A stretch of 28,635 nt of DNA from CAZCSH01 sp964501545 (lineage in GTDB: Bacteria; Patescibacteriota; Minisyncoccia; Minisyncoccales; RBG-13-42-11). The notes beneath the pieces are model-generated. The model was not told where the DNA came from. It did no database searches and was given only the letters and a program-made list of their open reading frames with translations. The stretch is taken from assembly GCA_964501545.1 (NCBI GenBank), contig CAZCSH010000002.1, positions 1 through 28,635 on the forward strand. The letters are read 5' to 3'. Numbering within the stretch: the first letter of the stretch is position 1; each line of letters starts with the position of its first letter. The position numbers and the translations under genes were made by a program. Positions 21,397 through 28,601 of this stretch are shown in pieces.

Positions 21397-22069
21397 ATGC
21401 CAATTTACAAAGAGATTAATGTAAAGTTTTTTAAGAAATGGACGCCAGAAATGGCTTATATCCTTGGATTTTTTGCTGCTGACGGAAATATGTTAAAAAA
21501 CAAAAGAGGTGCGCATTTTATTGAATTTAATACGGTAGACAAAGAATTATTAGAAAAGATTAAGAAAACATTAAGGTCCGATCATAAAATTAGCGCTAGG
21601 AGAAGATCAGAAAAATGGGCAACTTGTTATCGATTACAGATTAGGTAGTAAAACAATGTTTAATGATTTATTGGGTATGGGTTTTATGCCTAATAAGAGT
21701 AAACGAATAAATTTTCCAAGAATGCCGGTGAGCTATTTGTCTCATTTTGTAAGAGGGTATTTTGATGGAGATGGTCATGTTGTTATCTCGCAATATTTAA
21801 GGAAAGATAGAAATAACAAGAAAGCTCGGGTCATTATATCTGGATTTACTTCGTGTGCTAAAGAATTTTTGGAAAATCTTCATTCCCGCCTTAAGGAATT
21901 TGCTAATATAGTGGGTGGAAGTCTATTTTATAAAAAGGCATACAGGTTATCGTTTTCAATTAGAGATAGTTTAGCTTTGTACAAATTTTTATACGGGAAC
22001 AATGATAATAATCTTTATTTAATACGCAAGAAAAAGGTTTTTGAAAAATATTTTAATTTGGGCCCGTAG
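21397..22069 (+). pseudogene. LAGLIDADG endonuclease, one frameshift
   Basis: Two half frames (21397-21648 and 21656-22069) together form a two-motif LAGLIDADG protein: AYILGFFAADGNM in the first half and HFVRGYFDGDGHV in the second. At the break, frame 1 reads YRLQIR-stop. Dropping one base from attaggtag restores YRLQI-GSKTMFNDLLGMGF without a gap. So a single-base insertion near 21641-21644 is the only defect. The ORF starts four bases after tRNA-CAU, and its stop TAG is inside tRNA-Asp (22067-22069). It is not inside an intron here; a free-standing homing endonuclease is likely. The defect could be real decay or an assembly error. Confidence 0.8.
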
Positions 22070-22134
22070 AGGAGTCTGGAGTCCTTGTCTCCCTGTCACG
22101 GAGAAGATCGTGGGTTCAAATCCCATCGGGCCCG
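22060..22134 (+). tRNA. tRNA-Asp (GTC)
   Basis: 75 nt. Acceptor GGGCCCG/CGGGCCC, discriminator G as usual for Asp, D-stem GAGG/CCTT, anticodon arm TCTCC-CTGTCAC-GGAGA with anticodon GTC, T-arm GTGGG-TTCAAAT-CCCAT. No CCA encoded. The first ten bases are also the last codons and stop of the LAGLIDADG frame. Confidence 0.93.
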
Positions 22135-22138
22135 CTAG

Positions 22139-22172
22139 AAAAAGTCCGCCTCTTCGGGCGGCTTTTCTTTTT
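22139..22172 (+). terminator. Rho-independent terminator of the tRNA unit
   Basis: AAAAG and CTTTT extend a CCGCC/GGCGG stem around the TCTTCG loop region, followed by CTTTTT. It closes the tRNA transcript that starts near 20657. Confidence 0.9.
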
Positions 22173-22192
22173 GACACTGTGGATAAAAACCC

Positions 22193-22221
22193 TTGATTTT
22201 GACTTAATTTTAAGGTAAAAT
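22193..22221 (+). promoter_or_regulatory. Promoter of pheS-pheT
   Basis: TTGATT (22193-22198), 17 bases, TAAAAT (22216-22221). The ATG of pheS is at 22234, so the leader would be only about five to seven bases. No T-box or leader peptide is visible. Confidence 0.6.
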
Positions 22222-22233
22222 GAAAGAACTGAA

Positions 22234-23256
22234 ATGAAGAAAATTGACCTCAAATTACTTAAAAAGCAAGCCCAAAAAGAGCTAGAAAGAGCAGGTGATT
22301 TAAGAGCCTTGAACGAGGTCTTTAAGCGTTATTTGGGTAAGCGGGGTGAGCTCACTCAGGTTTTGCGTTCTCTGGAAAAACTGCCAAAGAGCCAGAGGCT
22401 AAAGGTTAGTAAAACAGCTAATGAATTGAAGAACTTTTTAAGGATTAGGTTTGATGAAAGGCTAGAGGAGATAAAAGAAAAAGAACAGGGAGAAAAAGAA
22501 GCAAAAGAATGGCTGGATGTAACAGCTCCTGGTCAAAAGCCTCAAGCTGGCAGCTTGCATCCTTTGACTCAAGTGGAAAGAAAGGTGGAAGAGATTTTTC
22601 AAGTGATGGGTTTTTATGTGGCTGAGGGTCCTGAGATGGAGAATGAGTGGTATAATTTTGATGCTCTAAACATTCCCAAAGACCACCCGGCCAGAGATAT
22701 GTGGGACACTTTTTATTTGAAAAATGGTTTGATTTTACGCACCCATACTTCGCCCGTTCAGATTAGGTATCTGGAGAAAAACCAGCCTCCCTTAAGAATT
22801 ATAGTGCCAGGCCGCATTTTTCGTCATGAAGCAACTGATGCTTCTCATGAATTCAATCTCTACCAGGTGGAGGGGCTAATGGTTGATAGAGAGATTTCAG
22901 CTGCCAACTTCAAAGCCATAATTTTAGAGTTTTTGAAAAGGTTTTTGGAAAAGGAAGTTAAAATTAGAATGCGGCCAAGCTTCTTTCCTTTTACAGAGCC
23001 TTCTTTTGAGGTGGATATGAGTTGTACTGTTTGCGGGGGAAAGGGTTGTTCTACTTGTGGCAAGACAGGCTGGCTGGAAATGATGGGAGCTGGCATGGTT
23101 CATCCGGCAGTTTTTAAGGCAGTAGGTTTAAATCCAAAGAACTGGCAGGGATTTGCTTTTGGTATGGGTATGGAGAGATTGGCCATGATGAAGTATCGGG
23201 TTAATGACATCAGATTATTTTATTCAGGTGATTTTAAATTCTTAGACCAATTCTAA
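22234..23256 (+). CDS. pheS: Phenylalanine--tRNA ligase alpha subunit
   Basis: Catalytic subunit of the class II (alpha-beta)2 PheRS. An N-terminal coiled coil (1-100) precedes LDVTAPGQKPQAGSLHPLTQ. Then FYVAEGPEMENEWYNFDALN, DTFYLKNGLILRTHTSPVQ, the FRHEATDASHEFNLYQVEG motif 2 region and the GFAFGMGMERLAMMKYRV motif 3. CTVCGGKGCSTCGKTGW is an extra cysteine cluster that looks like a small zinc knuckle within the catalytic domain. 340 residues, normal. It follows its own promoter and is three bases from pheT. Confidence 0.96.
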   Translation: MKKIDLKLLKKQAQKELERAGDLRALNEVFKRYLGKRGELTQVLRSLEKLPKSQRLKVSKTANELKNFLRIRFDERLEEIKEKEQGEKEAKEWLDVTAPGQKPQAGSLHPLTQVERKVEEIFQVMGFYVAEGPEMENEWYNFDALNIPKDHPARDMWDTFYLKNGLILRTHTSPVQIRYLEKNQPPLRIIVPGRIFRHEATDASHEFNLYQVEGLMVDREISAANFKAIILEFLKRFLEKEVKIRMRPSFFPFTEPSFEVDMSCTVCGGKGCSTCGKTGWLEMMGAGMVHPAVFKAVGLNPKNWQGFAFGMGMERLAMMKYRVNDIRLFYSGDFKFLDQF

Positions 23257-23259
23257 ATT

Positions 23260-25281
23260 ATGGTTTTTTCCTACAACTGGCTTCAATCATTTTTTAAGAA
23301 AAAGCTTCCCAGCCCAGAGAAGTTAGCTGAGATTTTAGCTCTTCAGAGTTTTGAGGTGGAAGAAGTGGCTAAAAAGGGGAAAGACTGGGTTTTAGATATT
23401 GCTGTTTTGCCAAACAGAGCGCCTGATTGTTTTTCTCATCTTGGGGTTGCCAGGGAAATAGCTGTTATCACAAAGTCTCAATTACAGGTTCCCAAGGCGA
23501 AAGGGAAAGAAGAGAAGAGTTTGCTGGCCAAAAACTTTGTTTCTATTGAGGTCCAGGATAAAACAGCTTGTCCCAGATATACTGCCCGAGTTATAAAAGG
23601 GGTAAAAGTAGCTTCCTCCCCCAAATGGCTTAAAGATAGATTAATAGCTTGTGGGTTGCGGCCGATAAATAACATTGTAGACATTGCCAATTATGTCATG
23701 TTGGACTCGGGACAGCCCCTCCATGCTTTTGATGGAGAAAAAATAGCAGAAAAGAAAATTATAGTTCGCTTTGCCAAAGACAGAGAAAAGATAGTGACTT
23801 TGGACGAAGAAAAGTATGACTTGGACAAAAGCATTTTAGTTATAGCTGACCCTAAAAAAGCCTTAGCCATAGCTGGTATAAAAGGGGGAAAGCTGCCTGA
23901 GATTGACAAAAAGACCCGAGTAGTGGTTCTGGAATCTGCTAATTTTGACCCTCACGTTATTAGGAAAGCTTCCCAAACCCTTCACTTAAGAACAGATGCT
24001 TCTTTGCGGTTTGAGCATGGCCTGGACCCCAATTTGACGGAGCTTGCAATTAACAGGGCTGCTCTATTGATTGAGCAGATTGGAGGAGGCAAAGTAGCTC
24101 AAGGCTTGGTAGATGTTTATCCTAAGAAATCTGTAGAAAGACAAGTGAGGCTGGAGCTTCACTATTTGAACAGCTTGCTTGGAGTTCAGGTACCTAAAAA
24201 GGAAGCTAAAGACATTTTGGTAAGACTGGGTTTTGGGGTTCGTGAAAAAGGAAAGGTTCTCTATGTTACTGTTCCCACTAGACGTTTGGATGTTTCCCTG
24301 CCAGAAGATTTGATAGAGGAAATTGGCAGGATTTATGGCTACAACAAGGTGAAAGCTCTTTTTCCAATGGCTTCTTTGATTCCACCCAAGAGAAATCTTA
24401 ATATCTTTTGGGAGAATGTTGTCAAAGATATTTTAAAGGAGGCTAGATTTCGCGAGATTTATAATTACTCTTTTTTGAGCGAAGAGCAAGCTAAAATCTT
24501 TGGTAAAGAGTATTTGATTGAGGTTGAAAACCCCCTTTCTGTTGAGTACAAGTATTTACGGGATAGTTTGATTCCTAATTTACTAGTGGTTTTAAAGAAG
24601 AACCAAAAAAACTTCAAGAACATCAAGATCTTTGAGTTGGGCAAGATTTTTAAAAAGCCAAAGCTAGAAAAGAAACAGTTAACAGCTCTAATCCAGGGAG
24701 ATTCTTTCTTTCAACTCAAAGGAGCTCTGGACTTTTTGTTCGAAAGGCTCGGCATTAGTGACGCTTGGTATGATGACTATCAAGCTACTCCAGAAGATAG
24801 CCCAAGATCTATTTGGCATCCCAGGAAAGTAGCTGAGGTTAAGGTTAATGGGGATGAAATTGGCTTTTTAGGAGAATTATCTCCCAAACTGCTTGATAAG
24901 TTAGAGATAAAAGAGAGGGTAGTCGCTTTTGATATTGATTTTGAGAAACTAGAGACCCTTTCTTCAGAAGAGACAATTTTTCAGCCAGTTTCCAGGTTTC
25001 CAGCCGCAGTCAGAGATTTGGCTATTTTAATTCCTCAAGGGACAAAAGTGGTGGAAGTTTTAAATGTCATTAATAGAGCAGGGGGAAAGCTGGTTCGAGA
25101 TGCTGATTTATTTGATATGTATGAAGGAGAAGAGCTGCCAGAAGGAAAGAAGAACCTAGCTTTTCACATAGTTTTTCAAGCAGAAGACAAGACTTTGAAC
25201 GCCAAAGAAATAGACCAGCTCCAAAAGAAGATAATTGCCGCTCTGGAAGAGAATCCAGACTGGCAAGTCAGAGGGCGATGA
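23260..25281 (+). CDS. pheT: Phenylalanine--tRNA ligase beta subunit, no EMAP-like domain
   Basis: Structural, editing and tRNA-binding subunit of PheRS. MVFSYNWLQSFFKKKLPSPE runs into DWVLDIAVLPNRAPDCFSHLGVARE without the about 110-residue OB/EMAP-like tRNA-binding domain that bacterial PheT carries between them. The B3/B4 editing core (LRPINNIVDIANYVMLDSGQP), B5 and the C-terminal anticodon domain (SRFPAAVRDLAILIPQGT) are present. 673 residues versus about 800. The stop TGA is in the arm of the hairpin before gyrB. Confidence 0.95.
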   Translation: MVFSYNWLQSFFKKKLPSPEKLAEILALQSFEVEEVAKKGKDWVLDIAVLPNRAPDCFSHLGVAREIAVITKSQLQVPKAKGKEEKSLLAKNFVSIEVQDKTACPRYTARVIKGVKVASSPKWLKDRLIACGLRPINNIVDIANYVMLDSGQPLHAFDGEKIAEKKIIVRFAKDREKIVTLDEEKYDLDKSILVIADPKKALAIAGIKGGKLPEIDKKTRVVVLESANFDPHVIRKASQTLHLRTDASLRFEHGLDPNLTELAINRAALLIEQIGGGKVAQGLVDVYPKKSVERQVRLELHYLNSLLGVQVPKKEAKDILVRLGFGVREKGKVLYVTVPTRRLDVSLPEDLIEEIGRIYGYNKVKALFPMASLIPPKRNLNIFWENVVKDILKEARFREIYNYSFLSEEQAKIFGKEYLIEVENPLSVEYKYLRDSLIPNLLVVLKKNQKNFKNIKIFELGKIFKKPKLEKKQLTALIQGDSFFQLKGALDFLFERLGISDAWYDDYQATPEDSPRSIWHPRKVAEVKVNGDEIGFLGELSPKLLDKLEIKERVVAFDIDFEKLETLSSEETIFQPVSRFPAAVRDLAILIPQGTKVVEVLNVINRAGGKLVRDADLFDMYEGEELPEGKKNLAFHIVFQAEDKTLNAKEIDQLQKKIIAALEENPDWQVRGR

Positions 25282-25338
25282 AGTTTTCCTTTTTCAAAGT
25301 TTGCCTTCATCTTTCACCTCCTCCCCTTGGGAGTCGGT
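25271..25338. repeat. Two-tier hairpin and TCGGT before gyrB
   Basis: GAGG (25271-25274) and CCTC (25317-25320) enclose GATGAAG (25277-25283)/CTTCATC (25305-25311). The link TTTCAC matches the copy before infA. A second hairpin, CTCCC-CTT-GGGAG (25321-25333), is followed directly by TCGGT (25334-25338), eight bases before the gyrB ATG. Confidence 0.65.
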
Positions 25339-25346
25339 AAATAATT

Positions 25347-27320
25347 ATGCCAAAGAAAATAACTAAAGAAACTAAGAAAGCAACTCCAGTCAAACCAAGG
25401 CTAAAGGCCAAAGCAGAATCCAGTTATGAAGCAAAGGATATTTATGTTTTGGAAGGTCTTGAGCCTGTTAGGAGAAGGCCTGGAATGTATATTGGCTCTA
25501 CTGGTCCAGAGGGTCTTCATCACCTAATCTGGGAAGTGATAGACAATGGCCTGGATGAAGCTATGGCAGGTTTCGCTACTGAAGTTGGTTTAAGGTTGTT
25601 GCCTGGTTACAGGGTTGAGTGTTGGGATAATGGTCGTGGTATTCCTGTTGAAAAGCACCCTCAAACCAAAAAGTCAGCTCTGGAAACTGTACTGACCACT
25701 CTTCATGCCGGAGCTAAGTTTGGAGGAAAGAGCTATCAGGTTGCCGGCGGTCTCCATGGGGTTGGGGTATCAGTTGTTTGTGCCCTTTCTAATTTTTTGC
25801 GAGTAGAGGTCTGCCGAGGCGGACTCAAGTATTCCCAGGAGTATTCTCGGGGCAGAGCTAAAACCAAGGTAAAAAAAGAGGGAAATTGCAGGCAAACAGG
25901 GACTACTGTTATTTTTGAGCCAGACCCTGAGATTTTTAAAGAAATCAACTTTAACTTAAGAACGATCTTAAACCATCTACGTCAACAGGCCTACTTGACC
26001 AAAGGGGTTAAAGTTATTGTTGAGGATCTTAGAGAAAAACCAGGCTTCTTTTACACTTTTCACTTTGAAGGAGGGCTGGCTTCTTACATAAAGTATTTAA
26101 CCCGCGATAGAGCCAGGCGCCACGATAATATTTTTTATGGGGTAGGGGAAAAGAGCGGTGTTTTGGTAGAAGTTGCCTTTAAATACACAGAGGAGTATGA
26201 GTGTTTTGAGGAGAGTTTTGCCAATAATATCCATACTGGGGAAGGAGGAACCCACCTGACCGGCTTTAGAGGAGCTTTGACCAGAGCTTTTAACGAATAC
26301 GCTAAAAAGAATGGTTTTTTAAAGGAGGCAGAGGATAACTTGTCAGGGGACGATGTTAGAGAGGGTTTTACCGGAGCTGTTTCTGTAAAACTCAGAGAGC
26401 CTCAGTTTGAGGGACAGACTAAAGCTAAGTTAGGAAACCCAGAGGCTAAAACTGCAGTTGAGGCAGTTGTCGCTGAAACTTTAGCTGATTTTTTGGAAAG
26501 AAATCCCCAAGATGCCAAAGCTATTATTGAAAAGTGTATTTTATCTTCCAAAGCCAGGAAAGCTGCCAGGGTGGCTAGGGAAACTGTGTTGCGAAAAGGA
26601 GTTTTGGAAGGTCTGGCTTTACCGGGAAAGCTAGCAGATTGTAGCTCTCGCAAGCCAGAAGAGTCAGAATTGTACATCGTAGAAGGAATATCAGCTGGAG
26701 GGTCGGGCAAGCAAGCCAGAGACCGAAGATTTCAGGCCATTTTGCCCTTGCGAGGCAAGATTTTAAACGTGGAGAGAGCCAGATTGGATAAAATGCTCTC
26801 TTCCACCGAAATAAAAGCTTTAATTATTGCTTTAGGTACAGCTGTGGCAGAGGACTTTGATATCTCCCGAGCCAGATATCACAGAATCATTATTATGGCT
26901 GATGCTGATGTTGATGGTTCTCACATTAAGACCTTACTCTTAACTCTTTTTTACCGCTACTTCAAACCTTTGATTGAAGCAGGCTACCTTTATATTGCCC
27001 AGCCTCCTTTATATAAAATACAGATAGGCAGAGAAGCAGAATACGCTTATACTGAAGCAGAAAAAGACAGAGTTTTGGCCTCCTTGAACAAGAAGAAGCT
27101 TACGGCTTCCCTTCAGCGCTACAAGGGTTTAGGTGAGATGAATCCAATAGAACTCTGGTCTACTACCATGAACCCTGAAAACAGAGTTCTTTTACAGGTT
27201 ACTGTTGAGGATGCCAAAGAAGCTGACAGTGTTTTTGATATCTTAATGGGGGACGAGGTGTTACCCAGGAAAAAGTTTATCCAGGCACATGCTAAGAAAG
27301 TCCGAAATTTAGATATTTAG
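25347..27320 (+). CDS. gyrB: DNA gyrase subunit B
   Basis: ATPase subunit of gyrase (type II topoisomerase). GHKL motifs are EVIDNGLDEAMAG, DNGRGIPV, and GGLHGVGVSVVCALS. The TOPRIM domain has EGISAGGSGKQARDRRFQA (usual EGDSAGG reads EGISAGG), PLRGKILNVE and MADADVDGSHIKTLLL. 657 residues. It ends in QAHAKKVRNLDI, and that C-terminus lies in the first copy of a 71-bp tandem unit; a diverged copy of the same coding end (HAKKVKNLDI) sits downstream at 27582-27617. gyrA is not in the window. It could also be ParE, but the start and length fit GyrB. Confidence 0.92.
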   Translation: MPKKITKETKKATPVKPRLKAKAESSYEAKDIYVLEGLEPVRRRPGMYIGSTGPEGLHHLIWEVIDNGLDEAMAGFATEVGLRLLPGYRVECWDNGRGIPVEKHPQTKKSALETVLTTLHAGAKFGGKSYQVAGGLHGVGVSVVCALSNFLRVEVCRGGLKYSQEYSRGRAKTKVKKEGNCRQTGTTVIFEPDPEIFKEINFNLRTILNHLRQQAYLTKGVKVIVEDLREKPGFFYTFHFEGGLASYIKYLTRDRARRHDNIFYGVGEKSGVLVEVAFKYTEEYECFEESFANNIHTGEGGTHLTGFRGALTRAFNEYAKKNGFLKEAEDNLSGDDVREGFTGAVSVKLREPQFEGQTKAKLGNPEAKTAVEAVVAETLADFLERNPQDAKAIIEKCILSSKARKAARVARETVLRKGVLEGLALPGKLADCSSRKPEESELYIVEGISAGGSGKQARDRRFQAILPLRGKILNVERARLDKMLSSTEIKALIIALGTAVAEDFDISRARYHRIIIMADADVDGSHIKTLLLTLFYRYFKPLIEAGYLYIAQPPLYKIQIGREAEYAYTEAEKDRVLASLNKKKLTASLQRYKGLGEMNPIELWSTTMNPENRVLLQVTVEDAKEADSVFDILMGDEVLPRKKFIQAHAKKVRNLDI

Positions 27321-27581
27321 TTCTTAGCGTGTTGAAAGGAGCTTTAGCTCCTTGAGCACATGCTAAGAAAGTCCGAAATTTAGATATTTAGTTCTTAGCG
27401 TGTTGAAAGGAGCTTTAGCNNNNNNNNNNNNNNNNNNNNNNNNNNNNNNNNNNNNNNNNNNNNNNNNNNNNNNNNNNNNNNNNNNNNNNNNNNNNNNNNN
27501 NNNNNNNNNNNNNNNNNNNAAGAAAGTCCGAAATTTAGATATTTAGTTCTTAGCGTGTTGAAAGGAGCTTTAGCTCCTTGA
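27285..27581 (+). repeat. 71-bp tandem repeat carrying the gyrB 3' end, with gap
   Basis: Unit: the gyrB tail from GCACATGC to TAG, plus two hairpins (CATGCTAAGAA with TTCTTAGCGTG, and AAGGAGCT-TT-AGCTCCTT). Copy 1 is 27285-27355, copy 2 starts at 27356 and runs into the gap at 27420, and a further copy emerges at 27520 and ends at 27581. The visible copies are identical. Copy number is unknown because the 100-N gap lies inside the array. An assembler break within identical repeats is expected here. Confidence 0.85.
27420..27519. other. Scaffold gap (100 N) inside the tandem repeat
   Basis: Exactly 100 N. Either more 71-bp units or a larger insertion could be hidden. Confidence 0.98.
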
Positions 27582-27617
27582 GCACATGCCAAGAAAGTGA
27601 AAAACCTTGACATCTAG
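27582..27617 (+). pseudogene. Relic of the original gyrB 3' end
   Basis: GCACATGCC... reads AHAKKVKNLDI and TAG. It matches the end of gyrB except that several codons are synonymous changes and R became K. It is followed by the natural-looking terminator at 27641. So this may be the ancestral gyrB end, displaced by the 71-bp units. Confidence 0.6.
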
Positions 27618-27640
27618 CTAACCTTTGTTAAGATGGGTTT

Positions 27641-27662
27641 GGAGCCCGCTAGGGCTTTTTTA
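27641..27662 (+). terminator. Rho-independent terminator after gyrB
   Basis: AGCCC (27643-27647) and GGGCT (27652-27656) around GCTA, followed by six T. The stem is short but the T-run is good. Confidence 0.65.
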
Positions 27663-27723
27663 GGAGAGTCAAAGAGATAAATCTTTTTTCCACCTGCGTT
27701 TTTAATTCTTAAAAACTTGGTCC

Positions 27724-27915
27724 ATGAATATATTTACTAAAATTGCCACCTTTTTAAAAGAGGTAAGGATAGAGATGAAAAAGGTTAATTGGCCGACTCG
27801 AGAGGAAACCATCAGATACACCTTGATTGTCATTGGTGTTTCTGTTGCGGTAGCTATTTTTTTAGGTGGTGTTGATTTTCTTTTTACCACATTACTCAAT
27901 AAGTTTATCTTGTAA
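27724..27915 (+). CDS. secE: Preprotein translocase subunit SecE
   Basis: Small essential membrane subunit of SecYEG. FLKEVRIEMKKVNWPTREET is the conserved amphipathic part, followed by one membrane segment (YTLIVIGVSVAVAIFLGGVDF). 63 residues, the normal bacterial single-span type. It is followed by nusG and rplK, the standard order. Its stop TAA was originally two bases before the nusG ATG. Confidence 0.95.
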   Translation: MNIFTKIATFLKEVRIEMKKVNWPTREETIRYTLIVIGVSVAVAIFLGGVDFLFTTLLNKFIL

Positions 27916-27920
27916 TTATG

Positions 27921-28050
27921 CCCCGTTAGAAGTCTTTGTCAGAAAAAATTAAAATAATTTTTTCTGCTCAGTAATAACGGGGTATAACCAATAAACAAAG
28001 GTCTGTCTGAAATTGACTATCAGTTATATAAAGACAGACTTCTAACGGGG
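27921..28050. mobile_element. CCCCGTTAGAA-type inverted-repeat element, copy 3 (secE/nusG)
   Basis: 130 bp, perfect 15-bp ends CCCCGTTAGAAGTCT and AGACTTCTAACGGGG. TATG flanks both sides (27917-27920 and 28051-28054); the right copy contains the nusG ATG. Inside are a perfect 12-bp hairpin (CAGAAAAAATTA/TAATTTTTTCTG) and an internal right-end-like TAACGGGG (27975-27982), so a 62-bp unit may be nested in it. Confidence 0.8.
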
Positions 28051-28051
28051 T

Positions 28052-28597
28052 ATGCCAAAACAACAAATCCCTCAAGAGAGGAACTGGTATGTTCTCCATA
28101 CTTATTCAGGGTATGAGGATGCAGTAGCTAAAAATCTTAAACAAAGAATCGAGTCTTTGGGTATGGAAGACAAGATTTTCAATGTCTTGGTGCCAAAGGA
28201 AAAAAGGATTAAAATAAAGAACGGCAAGAGAAAGACGGTGGAAGAGAAGATTTATCCAGGCTATGTTTTAGTTGAGATGGTAGTGACAGATGATAGCTGG
28301 TACGTGGTTCGAAACACCCCCAATGTCACAGGTTTCGTAGGGGCAGGGACCACTCCTGTTCCTGTTTCCAAGGCAGAGATTGAGAACCTGAAAAAGAGAA
28401 TGGGGGAGGAAAAACCCCAATACAAGATTGAGGTCAAAGTGGGGGAGTTGGTGAAGATCACCGATGGTCCTTTCAAAGACTTTGACGGTAAGGTTTCAGA
28501 GATAGATGAAGCCAGAGGTAAGGTTAAGGTTTTGGTTAATATGTTTGGCCGGGATACCCCTGTTGAATTAGATTCTTTACAAATAAAGAAAGTTTAA
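28052..28597 (+). CDS. nusG: Transcription antitermination factor NusG
   Basis: Binds RNA polymerase and links it to Rho or the ribosome. The N-terminal NGN domain has RNWYVLHTYSGYEDAVAKNL, KIYPGYVLVEMVVTDDSWY and VRNTPNVTGFVG. The KOW domain is VGELVKITDGPFKDFDGKV. 181 residues, normal. The ATG at 28052 lies within the 4-bp direct repeat flanking the element, so the original upstream context is now 130 bases away. Confidence 0.96.
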   Translation: MPKQQIPQERNWYVLHTYSGYEDAVAKNLKQRIESLGMEDKIFNVLVPKEKRIKIKNGKRKTVEEKIYPGYVLVEMVVTDDSWYVVRNTPNVTGFVGAGTTPVPVSKAEIENLKKRMGEEKPQYKIEVKVGELVKITDGPFKDFDGKVSEIDEARGKVKVLVNMFGRDTPVELDSLQIKKV

Positions 28598-28601
28598 TAA
28601 T

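Noticed and set aside
27285..27581. The 71-bp tandem repeat as a CRISPR array
   Set aside because: There are no variable spacers; the units abut directly, contain gyrB coding sequence, and no cas operon is present.
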